From NCBI GenBank assembly GCA_947500645.1, contig CANMSD010000003.1, forward strand, positions 246,501 to 310,500: a stretch of DNA of 64,000 nucleotides, written 5' to 3'. A program made the position numbers and the translations under genes. Of the stretch, positions 56,481 to 64,000 are shown in pieces. The notes beneath the pieces are model-generated. The model ran no database searches. It was given only the letters and a program-made list of their open reading frames with translations, and was not told the origin of the DNA. The first letter of the stretch is position 1; each line of letters opens with the position of its first letter. Source of the DNA: an uncultured Erythrobacter sp. (GTDB lineage Bacteria; Pseudomonadota; Alphaproteobacteria; Sphingomonadales; Sphingomonadaceae).

Positions 56481-59400
56481 TGGTTACCACTCCTTCTCTT
56501 GCCAATCCAAGCACCATAGCGATCGCCCGCTTCAAAGGCGTATCCGACGAGCATTTTTTTTGATGTTGAATCGACGATGGTGATCGCTTCGTCTTTGCCA
56601 AATTGCACTACGACCCTGACGGGATTGGATTTGTATTTTGGCTTCTCGGCACGATAGATCTTGCAGATTTCGACATCATACTCCTTAGGAATTCGATGCA
56701 TTCCGTACGTATCGTGGATCGAAAACTTGACCTTCTTCGGGAAGCATTTGTCGTCCTGGTCTTTGAAGTCGTAAGATGATGGGAACCCGCTATCGATGCC
56801 GTGAATGAATAGGCCGTGGAACTCCTCTGGGGTGGTGTCGCCCGCCTCCACGTTCCTGTCGCTTGTCTGGACTTCAGTCGCGCGTTTACCACTGCCCTGC
56901 TTGTCATCGTTTTGATCAGGCTGGCCTTGATCCTTACTCCCCGGTTTGGGCGCTTCGTTTCCTGGGGTGTTATCTTGTTCAGTGGTCGCATCTTTCTCAG
57001 CCGCCTGTTCCGGTTTGGCAGCCTTCTTCTCTGCTTTCCCTCCCTGCGCCTCGGGCTTTGGAACCGCATGGTCGCGCCCGTGCATCTGCTTGCGTTCTTC
57101 GGCAGTTATCGGGTCTCCTTTCTTATACGCCTTGTCGAGGACTTCTTGCGGCACGTCCGGTACGTTTCCGCTCGATCCAGAACCTCCGCAGGGAAGGGGT
57201 TTGAACGGTTCTGCCGTGGCCTTGATGCTGTTTTCATCGCATAGAAGCTCGGCTGCGTGCTCACCCAGCTTGCGTCCTCCCATCTCACCGGGAACGAAGG
57301 CCCTTAGCGCATCCTTGATCTTGGTGATTGAGAGGCGCGCGATGGTTTGCGGCATCGTTTGAATCACCGAGAATCCGCTCATCAATTTGCCGATCCGGTT
57401 CTTGTTGGTGCATTTCTGGAGCGTGAGCGCGATGATGTAGTCGATCGGTGACATGCCGAGTTGGCTCAGAATCCAGTCGGCGATGGCGAAGCCGCAGCCC
57501 ACTACAGCACCAAGCCCCAGCGTTTCGGGTGCCGTCGCCAAAGATACCAGGCAGGCCCCGATCCGCAGTGAGTTGGCGAGATCTTTGATCAAACTGACGA
57601 CCTTGAGCACGTTTTTGCTCTCGTCGATGATCGTCTGGACCTTGCCTTCGTATTCGCCGACGATCTGGTTGACCGCCGCATCGATCGTTGCCTCGATCTC
57701 GGTCGACATCGCATCAACCTTGCCATCGATATCATCGGCCATCTGCTGCAGGTCGGCGAGCGGGCCATCTTCAGGCAGCAGGGATTTGAATTTCGCTTTG
57801 AAGCCTGTCTCGACGCAGTCCATAATTAGCGCGAAGGTCTGCCGCACAAGCGGTTGAACAAGGATAGGCAGGAGCGCGGCCATGATCGCCTTTGCCGCCT
57901 TCATCATGATCTTGCCGCTTTTCTTCTTGTTTTTTGCAAGCGCCTTGTTTTTCCGCTCCTCGATCTTGGCTTTGACTTTGGCCTTGAACTCTTCGAACTT
58001 GTTGATTCCTTTGACGACCACGCCGCCAAACTTGTCCCGCAATATGCCGATTGGCCGTGCAGTTCCGCTGGTCCAGAAGGCGGCCTTCTTCAGAAATTTG
58101 AAGTCGAGCAGAGGCTTGGACTCGCGCGCTTCGGTCGTAATATCGGTGTCGATCTTGGCGTTGTCAGGGTTGGCGTTGACCCATTCTGCCAGCGCAGCCC
58201 GCCGATTGACCATCGCCAATATGTCCGGTGTCGCGACGTTGTGAAGCTGGTCGAGAACGTTGTTCTTTGATTCCTTGTCCAGACCTTTCTTGCCGCGTCG
58301 GAATGCTTCCCACTTCGGCGCGGAGAAGTCGTCCTTCATCGCCTTGCGCCGGACCTTCGATTGGTGTGGTTTGCGCGCTATCCGAAGCGGAGCGGCTTTG
58401 GCGGCGGCCTTGGTAGCTTTCTTGGGTGGTTTGCGTAGTTTTGCAGGGATCTGGTGCATGTCGGCCAGACGATCCTGGAAGCGCGCGGTTACATTGCCGT
58501 TCTTGAGCGCCTTTTTGAGATCAGATGGCTTGGGATGCAGGTAGTAAACGAAGATACCATCGCCGCCGTCCTTTCGACGTGACCCCTTCGCAATCATCCA
58601 TTTGCCTGCAATTTTGTCAGGCTTGGCTGGTTTCTTTACCCTCTTCTTGGGACCTGCCTTTGCTGTTATCCGCCGGCTGGTGCTGGGATCGATTTGAATC
58701 TTCTTGGACCATCGAATCTCAATGTCTTTCACTGGCCAAGTGCGGTGTTTGCGTGATGGATCCCAAGATTTTGGCAGATCGATGTCGCTGCCTTTCATTC
58801 GCTTCGGATTGGGACTCCAGTTGGTGCCGGGAAAGCCGGAGTTGGCCGCCTGCGCTGCGGCGTTGATACCGGCAATGTAGTTGTTGAGCTGATCGATGCC
58901 GAAACGTCGATAGCTGATGCTGTGCGCGGATTTGACTTCGCCTAGCTGAATATTGGTCGGCATTCGGTCGGTGTCGGTGAGCGCGCCAGCGGCCCAGTCG
59001 ATTTTGGGTGCGCGTGCGGCCTCGAAATTCGATACACCGCCGATGTTGAGCACTCCAACAGTCGCGCCTTTAGCAACACTGACAGGGCCGCTTGGAGTGG
59101 TGACTGTTGCCGGTTCGTTGCGATTGGTAAAGTTTGCTAGCCCGTGCCCTGAACCACCATTGTCTATCGCCTGAACGCCCGGGACCGCATCGGATTTCGT
59201 ACGCGGATTAGCCTTTGTTTTGGCGTAGTAGAGGTCGGCATATCCGGAGCGCTCACCGATCTCGATTTTGTTGCGATCAGCGCCAGGGATCGGCACTTCA
59301 GTCAAAAGACCGCGATTGATCCGCGAACCGCGCAATGCGGCCTGAGCCTCGGTATGCTTTTTCTTATGCATCTCAAGGTTGTTGGTGACACTGCGCGGGG

Positions 59401-60346
59401 CAAAATACGGCTCCGCCTCGTCCAGCGCGCGTCTGACAGACACCGCATCGGTGTGCACACCTTCGTCCCGCCGCGCCATTGTGACGCCTGCCGGACCCAC
59501 CGGTCCCGGCGAGGTCTGCTGCAGTACGTGGGCTAGTTCGTGCGCCATCGTGAAACTGGGCGCTGCGCTCTCACCACTGCCCAGCCAAATATGATTTTCG
59601 TAGGTAAAGGCGCGCGCGCGGATCGAGCGGCTGAGCGCACTGGCCGCAGTGCCCACATGCAGGCGGACGTGCGAAAGATCGCGCCCCATTCTCATCTCGA
59701 AGAATTGCCGCGTGCGTTCGGGAAGCGAGATCCCCCCACGGGTTAGTTCGCCCGAACTCGCTGCGATCGTTTCGCCCCCATGCGCCGCTTGCTCTTGCCG
59801 CATGCGGGGGGCGTCTTCGTCATCTCGATCGACCACGCCATCGCTGCGGCGACGCACCGTGGCGCTCTTGAGCTCGTCTTCGGAAGCATCTCCCAAGAAA
59901 CGCCGTGCGCGAACATCGTCGTCTTTGGAGGCATTGCTGCACGCGGCACAGGCACGTTGAACACTGGCCGGAGCGGCTCCTGCGTCAGCGCCTACGGCGG
60001 CGATGTCAGTGTCGCGGAGCGCCATGACCTGCCCGGCAATGGCATCGGCCTCGCGCTCGAACGGATCGTCCGCTGCACCGACTTCGAGCCGAGGGCGGAC
60101 GTCTGAGGTCATTTCCAGCTCTTGCTCTTCCCGCTCGCAGCCCGCGCATTTGCGCTGAATGCGGGAGCCAGCTGCGGGCCGTGCTGGCGCCTGGGGAGGG
60201 GGGGCAGAGACTGGAATGCGTGCTAGCGAAGCTGAAGGGCCGACGTCGATCGCGCCGTTGTCCATCACGGGCGCAAAGCTGGGCGGTGCTGCCGCAGCAG
60301 CCGGAGCCTTCGCCTGAGCGGGCTGAAGGGCGGCGGCAGCTGTCAT
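56477..60346 (-). CDS. eCIS core-domain (DUF4157) cargo protein, nuclease-like candidate toxin
   Basis: A 1289-aa protein. Order: Ala/Pro-rich tail; RKCAGCEREE (66-74); DPFEREADAIAGQVM (94-108); RACAAC (131-136); DUF4157 with HVRLHVG and HELAH (269-273). Next is a segment with a PD-(D/E)XK-like pattern: YADLYY (Asp371), LGEVK (Glu470, Lys472) and DQLNNYI (Gln486). A very basic stretch (about 540-700) follows, then long hydrophobic/amphipathic helices (roughly 800-970), and a linker rich in Lys, Glu, Gln and Pro leading to a 130-residue C-terminal beta-type domain. DUF4157 marks proteins loaded in eCIS particles (established for several systems). The nuclease reading is inference. Overlaps both neighbours by ATGA. 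Confidence 0.85.
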   Translation of the reverse strand: MTAAAALQPAQAKAPAAAAAPPSFAPVMDNGAIDVGPSASLARIPVSAPPPQAPARPAAGSRIQRKCAGCEREEQELEMTSDVRPRLEVGAADDPFEREADAIAGQVMALRDTDIAAVGADAGAAPASVQRACAACSNASKDDDVRARRFLGDASEDELKSATVRRRSDGVVDRDDEDAPRMRQEQAAHGGETIAASSGELTRGGISLPERTRQFFEMRMGRDLSHVRLHVGTAASALSRSIRARAFTYENHIWLGSGESAAPSFTMAHELAHVLQQTSPGPVGPAGVTMARRDEGVHTDAVSVRRALDEAEPYFAPRSVTNNLEMHKKKHTEAQAALRGSRINRGLLTEVPIPGADRNKIEIGERSGYADLYYAKTKANPRTKSDAVPGVQAIDNGGSGHGLANFTNRNEPATVTTPSGPVSVAKGATVGVLNIGGVSNFEAARAPKIDWAAGALTDTDRMPTNIQLGEVKSAHSISYRRFGIDQLNNYIAGINAAAQAANSGFPGTNWSPNPKRMKGSDIDLPKSWDPSRKHRTWPVKDIEIRWSKKIQIDPSTSRRITAKAGPKKRVKKPAKPDKIAGKWMIAKGSRRKDGGDGIFVYYLHPKPSDLKKALKNGNVTARFQDRLADMHQIPAKLRKPPKKATKAAAKAAPLRIARKPHQSKVRRKAMKDDFSAPKWEAFRRGKKGLDKESKNNVLDQLHNVATPDILAMVNRRAALAEWVNANPDNAKIDTDITTEARESKPLLDFKFLKKAAFWTSGTARPIGILRDKFGGVVVKGINKFEEFKAKVKAKIEERKNKALAKNKKKSGKIMMKAAKAIMAALLPILVQPLVRQTFALIMDCVETGFKAKFKSLLPEDGPLADLQQMADDIDGKVDAMSTEIEATIDAAVNQIVGEYEGKVQTIIDESKNVLKVVSLIKDLANSLRIGACLVSLATAPETLGLGAVVGCGFAIADWILSQLGMSPIDYIIALTLQKCTNKNRIGKLMSGFSVIQTMPQTIARLSITKIKDALRAFVPGEMGGRKLGEHAAELLCDENSIKATAEPFKPLPCGGSGSSGNVPDVPQEVLDKAYKKGDPITAEERKQMHGRDHAVPKPEAQGGKAEKKAAKPEQAAEKDATTEQDNTPGNEAPKPGSKDQGQPDQNDDKQGSGKRATEVQTSDRNVEAGDTTPEEFHGLFIHGIDSGFPSSYDFKDQDDKCFPKKVKFSIHDTYGMHRIPKEYDVEICKIYRAEKPKYKSNPVRVVVQFGKDEAITIVDSTSKKMLVGYAFEAGDRYGAWIGKRRSGNQ

Positions 60347-62082
60347 CTGAAGATGTACATCGATCCGATGCGCTCGTTGGCCTGTCCATGATTGGGACCG
60401 GTGATCTTCTTCAGCCAGCCCTCGGTCTCGGTTATTCCGGAGAGCGGAGCGCCAAGCTTCGTTTTGGCATGATGGTAAGCGGCCTTCCGCTCGGCCTCGT
60501 CCTTAGGGACCTTTTCCTTCAGCAGAGCCTGATATTTCTTCTCTGCTGTGCTGTTGCTCCACCAGTGGAAGTAATAGGGGCCGGCATCGGACGGAATGTC
60601 CGATTTCTTGGCGTTGGTGACCACGTCTTTGAGGCGGTCGATCGCCTTGGCGTTCACCGTTTTCTTGGGTGTTTTGCCTTCAAGATGTTCGACGGCAGGC
60701 AGGTAGTTATTTTTGTGGGTGCTGGACGTGGTTTGTAGCGAATGGAACGTGCCTGGCTTGGCAACGCCGACAAAGTCCGGCCCCCAGTCAGCATCGAAGC
60801 CTTCTATCCGCAGAAGCATTGCGTAGAGGATGTATTTCCTCTGAATATCGTAACGTTTTGCGATCTGGAGATTGGTGTGGAGAGTTTGAAACTCGCGAAG
60901 CAAAATGAGTTTTTTGTCGTCGTCCGTCTCTGCATCGTATTTCGCTTCGTGATCGGCCCAAGCCTTTTCTGCCGCTGCAATCTCGGTTTCATTTTCAGCA
61001 GATTGCTCGCCATAGATCGCCGCGATAATCTTGTTTTTCTCAGCCTCGTTACCGGTCTTGTTGAGGCTCTTAAGCTCGTCATCTACGTCGCCGATTTTGG
61101 GATCAACCCAGCCAACCGGGAAGGCGAAGCACTCATTGACGCCAATTATGAGCCTGTCTTTCTCGTTCTTATTCTTGGCTTTCTTGATCTTGATGTCGTT
61201 GAATTTGACGATGTCGGCTTTGTAGTTCGAGACGTTGCCTAGAAACAAATCGGACTTGGTCTGCTTTATCGCGGCCGCCATCCCCGCAGGATCGTAACAG
61301 CCGGAAGTCGTCTTTCTGTATTCCCATTCGGAATAGCCAAGCGATTTTGCATCGATCTTTGCCTTCCTGTTCTCGATCTGCTCATCCGAACAGGCATCGA
61401 CAGGGGAGGAGCATTTCATCCGCACCGTGCCGCCATCACCGCGCAGCGAATTCTGCTGAACATGGGCGAGTTCGTGCGCCATCAAGTGGCGTGCAGCATG
61501 GTCGGTTCCGTATTCGCCCTTACCGAACGCAATGTTGCTGCCGATCGTGAAGGCGCGCGCACCGATGCTTTGTGCTGCGATTTCAGCCGCCGGGCCACGA
61601 TGCATGCGCACATGTGACAGGTCTTGACCCAGCCGTGGCTCAAAAAAGCTGCGATCCGACGCGCTCATAGCCTCGCCTGATCCAAGCGCGCTGACCGATC
61701 CCGATTGTGTTGCGCTTGTCCTCATGGTGCCTGCGCCATTCGCACCGCCGGGGTTCGCCTTGGCGCGGATCGAAGCGGGGCCTGCACCTTCCGAAGCTGG
61801 CGCAGCGGCACCGCCTGCCATCACCCGATCCGCAATCGCGTCAGCCTCACGTTCGGCCGGGTGGTCAACATCTCCCACGTCAAGCTTTGGACTCACGTCC
61901 ATGCCGTGCTTTTCGTCCTTGTCGCACGCGGCGCATTTGCGCCGGATTGGCGCATCGACCGGAATGCGCGACAGGCTCGCCACTACATCGCTACCACCCT
62001 CGATTTCGGGCGTGCTCTCACTAGTCAGAGCTGACTGCGGAATTGGCATGGCCCGCGACCGCCCTGCGGTTGCATGCATCAT
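60343..62082 (-). CDS. eCIS core-domain (DUF4157) cargo protein, hydrolase-like candidate toxin
   Basis: A 579-aa protein from ATG 62082 (ATGA overlap; the in-frame extension to 62409 is out-of-frame shadow of the previous gene). Order: short tail; RRKCAACDKDEK (48-59); DHPAEREADAIADRVM (73-88); a Gly/Ala-rich linker; DUF4157 (about 145-212) with HVRMHRG and HELAH (203-207). The C-terminal part (about 350-579) has IIAAIYGEQS (Glu359), KPGTFHSLQ (442-450) and AGPYYFHWWS (500-509), a pattern like SleB/CwlJ-type cell wall hydrolases. This is inference from spacing, not a firm hit. It is next to the longer cargo gene and shares its N-terminal module. Confidence 0.85.
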   Translation of the reverse strand: MMHATAGRSRAMPIPQSALTSESTPEIEGGSDVVASLSRIPVDAPIRRKCAACDKDEKHGMDVSPKLDVGDVDHPAEREADAIADRVMAGGAAAPASEGAGPASIRAKANPGGANGAGTMRTSATQSGSVSALGSGEAMSASDRSFFEPRLGQDLSHVRMHRGPAAEIAAQSIGARAFTIGSNIAFGKGEYGTDHAARHLMAHELAHVQQNSLRGDGGTVRMKCSSPVDACSDEQIENRKAKIDAKSLGYSEWEYRKTTSGCYDPAGMAAAIKQTKSDLFLGNVSNYKADIVKFNDIKIKKAKNKNEKDRLIIGVNECFAFPVGWVDPKIGDVDDELKSLNKTGNEAEKNKIIAAIYGEQSAENETEIAAAEKAWADHEAKYDAETDDDKKLILLREFQTLHTNLQIAKRYDIQRKYILYAMLLRIEGFDADWGPDFVGVAKPGTFHSLQTTSSTHKNNYLPAVEHLEGKTPKKTVNAKAIDRLKDVVTNAKKSDIPSDAGPYYFHWWSNSTAEKKYQALLKEKVPKDEAERKAAYHHAKTKLGAPLSGITETEGWLKKITGPNHGQANERIGSMYIFR

Positions 62083-62393
62083 GACCGAGTACCTCCCGTC
62101 TGAACTCCATTCTGTGAGCCAGAGGCTCCGGCGGGAGTGATCGCATCCACGATCTGCGTGGCGATTTGCAGGCCCATCGTCTCTGGCGCGGCTGCATTGG
62201 TTAGCTGCAAGCGCAAATTGTCGAGATCGAGCGGGCTCTTTGGATCGGTGTGATTCATCGACACCGCCGCACTCTCCAGCCGCGTTTCCAGCTCTCGAGT
62301 AAGCGCAAGCTGCAGTCTGAAGCTCTCGCTTTGCGAAAGTCCTGAAACGCCGAGTTGGTCGATCGCAAGGACGATGTCGGGCGCGTTCCTCAT
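62079..62393 (-). CDS. small eCIS operon protein of unknown function
   Basis: A 104-aa protein from ATG 62393. Two predicted helices (DIVLAIDQLGVSGLSQSESFRLQLALTRELETRLESAA and LDLDNLRLQLTNAAAPETMGLQIATQIVDAI) are separated by a short polar loop. Starts and ends in ATGA overlaps with the ATPase and the first cargo gene, so it is surely translated. Its position suggests an assembly or cargo-loading factor. I do not recognise the family. Confidence 0.75.
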   Translation of the reverse strand: MRNAPDIVLAIDQLGVSGLSQSESFRLQLALTRELETRLESAAVSMNHTDPKSPLDLDNLRLQLTNAAAPETMGLQIATQIVDAITPAGASGSQNGVQTGGTRS

Positions 62394-64000
62394 AGGTTCC
62401 ACCCCGCACCTTCCTGGTCGGTCATGATCCTTCCGACCTTGTCGTATTCGACCGCGGCGCTTTCGCGAATGTGGCGCATGTCGACCGCGCTTTCGTCTCG
62501 AGCGGCGCGGAATGCAGCGCCGAGCGCAATATTGCGGATCGTCCCGCCTGCCACGTTGAGCCGCGAGAGCACTTGGTAATCCAGTGATTTGATCGGCACG
62601 GCGGCGGGGAAGATGCGCCGCCAGATTTCCTCGCGCTCGCGCTGAGCAGGGAAACGGAAATCGAGGACGAAGCGAATCCTGCGCAGAAATGCCTGGTCGA
62701 TATTGTCCTTCAGGTTCGTGGTCAGGATTACGATGCCGCGATAGACTTCGAGCTTCTGCAGCAAGTAGCTCACCTCGATGTTGGCGTGGCGATCATGTGC
62801 ATCCTTGACCTCGGAACGCTTACCAAACAGCGCGTCCGCTTCGTCGAACTGCATCACGACACCGCCATCCTCTGCTGCGTCGAACAGCCGGCGAATGTTC
62901 TTCTCCGTTTCGCCCAGCCATTTCGAGACGACGGCGGAAAGATCGATCCGGTAAAGGTCCAGCCCGAGCGCATTGGCGATCACTTCGCCAGCCATTGTCT
63001 TGCCTGCACCCGATGGCCCGCTCAGCAGCGCGCTGATCCCCAGTCCGCGATCCTGCAATTTCGAACCAAAGCCCCAGTCTTCGTAAACCTGAGCGCGGTG
63101 GCGAGCATGACCGAGCAGTTCGGCCAGGACGTCCTTCTGCTTCTTGGGCAAAACAAGATCATCCCACTCAACTGAGCTTTCCACCCGCTCGGCCAGCTCG
63201 TTCATCCGCGGGCGAAGGTTTTCCCGGCACGTCGCCCAAATGCGTTGCTCCAGAGCGCATCCTCTAAGCGAGGGGTCGGCGTCGACCGCCTGCTTCACGC
63301 TGGCAGCGAGCTCAGGCGTTGCGCGGAAATTGCCTGAAACCTGCGCGATGGCATCTTCCCATTTCTCGCCCTTGCCGAGATAATCGCGCCAAACCTCCAC
63401 TTGCTCGCGGGCAGTCATGCGAGGCATTTCGATGCGCACTGCGGTGCGATCAGGCACGAGGATTGGCTCGTCGCAGACAATACACACCGGAATGGTCAGC
63501 GCCTGCGCGAGGATGCGCATCTGCGGCTCCTCTGCCTGATTGCCCAGCCTCAGAACCAGCCGCCCGCTCATCAGTCTGATGTCGCGTTCGAGCAAGCGCG
63601 CAAAAGCCAGTAGTTCGCCGGTAGCGCTTGGCAGCATTGCCCCATCGAGAAGGCAGAGCGTCTCACCAAGTTTGTCGCAGGCGGCTTTCATTGCCTGGAC
63701 CTTGCCCTCAGGATCAGTCCCGGTGAGCATCAAGAGCATTGGCGGACAGGGCGAGGAGCGCGCCAGTATCAGATCACGCAATTGCGTTCGGGCGGGTGAC
63801 AATAGGGGCTCGGTTCGAACGACCTGAACATGGTCGGCTATTGCGGATGACAATGCCGGTCGACCAAGCAGGTAGAACATGGCGGACTCGGCCAGTACCA
63901 CCGGTTGACTGGCAAGCGGCGCGCTCGGCATCGCTTCAAGCAAACGGTGCCAACGCAGTCCGCTATCGGCAGATAGCGCGCCCCAATGGGCACCCGGTAC
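62390..64000 (-). CDS. eCIS AAA+ ATPase (Afp15-like), N-terminus cut by window edge
   Basis: At least 536 residues, open to the window end. The in-frame sequence before 63943 (HWGALSADSGLRWHRLLEA) continues the family pattern, so the gene starts beyond 64000. The N-terminal half (about 200 residues) is a degenerate AAA-like domain; the C-terminal half has Walker A SGPSGAGKT, Walker B GVVMQFDEADALFGKRSEV, and an Arg-finger segment DQAFLRRIRFVLDFRFP. Afp15/Pvc15 ATPases are conserved in eCIS and needed for assembly, by an unclear mechanism. First gene of the visible operon; it overlaps the 104-aa gene. Confidence 0.92.
   Translation of the reverse strand, partial: VPGAHWGALSADSGLRWHRLLEAMPSAPLASQPVVLAESAMFYLLGRPALSSAIADHVQVVRTEPLLSPARTQLRDLILARSSPCPPMLLMLTGTDPEGKVQAMKAACDKLGETLCLLDGAMLPSATGELLAFARLLERDIRLMSGRLVLRLGNQAEEPQMRILAQALTIPVCIVCDEPILVPDRTAVRIEMPRMTAREQVEVWRDYLGKGEKWEDAIAQVSGNFRATPELAASVKQAVDADPSLRGCALEQRIWATCRENLRPRMNELAERVESSVEWDDLVLPKKQKDVLAELLGHARHRAQVYEDWGFGSKLQDRGLGISALLSGPSGAGKTMAGEVIANALGLDLYRIDLSAVVSKWLGETEKNIRRLFDAAEDGGVVMQFDEADALFGKRSEVKDAHDRHANIEVSYLLQKLEVYRGIVILTTNLKDNIDQAFLRRIRFVLDFRFPAQREREEIWRRIFPAAVPIKSLDYQVLSRLNVAGGTIRNIALGAAFRAARDESAVDMRHIRESAAVEYDKVGRIMTDQEGAGWNL

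Noticed and set aside
60343..62409. Longer 688-aa version of the short cargo protein
   Set aside because: The first 109 residues are the shadow of the 104-aa gene in another frame; ATG 62082 with ATGA overlap is the real start.
41617..64000. Reading the cluster as a prophage or as a type VI secretion system
   Set aside because: No capsid, terminase, integrase or lysis genes are visible, and no TssJLM membrane-complex, ClpV or VgrG fusion. AAA+ ATPase of the Afp15 type and DUF4157 cargo favour eCIS.
1..64000. CRISPR arrays, insertion sequences, rRNA genes
   Set aside because: No regularly spaced direct repeats, no transposase and no rRNA sequence were seen.

Overview
The window comes from an alphaproteobacterium of the order Sphingomonadales, most likely family Erythrobacteraceae (an inference from gene content, high GC and protein style; no 16S gene is present). 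It contains about 50 protein genes, many joined by 4-nt ATGA/GTGA overlaps, a few terminators and inverted repeats, one tRNA-like remnant, and no CRISPR array, insertion sequence or rRNA.

Positions 1-41250 are mostly chromosomal housekeeping and envelope genes. In order they are: a UDP-glucose dehydrogenase (cut by the window start) with a metallophosphatase; a TorF-type porin; a SIMPL protein; glyoxalase I; NhaA; an NfrB-like glycosyltransferase with an outer-membrane-like partner; a TauE/SafE permease with a TIGR02186 protein; a HerA-type ATPase; QueE; an MtfA-like peptidase; ValS with a long palindrome in its leader; an Mla-type lipid transport operon (permease, ATPase, MCE protein, lipoprotein); an operon CrcB-RluC-HAD-small membrane protein-ATP12; DUF4287 protein; ribosomal protein S21; a membrane FKBP; and the amidotransferase genes gatC and gatA separated from gatB by a glycosyltransferase, two FkbM methyltransferases and a small membrane protein. 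Next come two secreted unknowns, a siderophore-type TonB receptor with a candidate Fur box, a cyclooxygenase-like haem peroxidase, a 100-aa unknown and a penicillin/acyl-homoserine-lactone acylase.

Positions 41617-64000, all on the minus strand, form the most interesting region: the distal part of an extracellular contractile injection system (eCIS) operon. In transcription order it encodes an AAA+ ATPase (cut by the window end), a 104-aa protein, two DUF4157/eCIS-core cargo proteins of 579 and 1289 aa, a CIS tube/Afp7-like protein, a LysM-like baseplate protein, separate gp27-like hub and gp5-like spike proteins, a PAAR-like tip, a gp25 protein, two large baseplate assembly proteins, a tail-protein-I protein with a beta-helix-like extension, and a 1238-aa DUF6519/beta-helix protein. 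Nearly every junction is an overlap or a gap of a few bases, so this is one transcriptional unit. Sheath, inner tube, tape measure and cap genes are not in the window and are expected beyond 64000.

The two cargo proteins share an N-terminal module (RKCAxC motif, EREAD motif, HELAH metallopeptidase-like DUF4157) but have different bodies. The long one shows a PD-(D/E)XK-nuclease-like pattern; the short one resembles SleB-type cell wall hydrolases. Both assignments are inference from motifs. The cluster ends next to an AT-rich stretch with a tRNA-like remnant and a strong hairpin, a possible old integration boundary.
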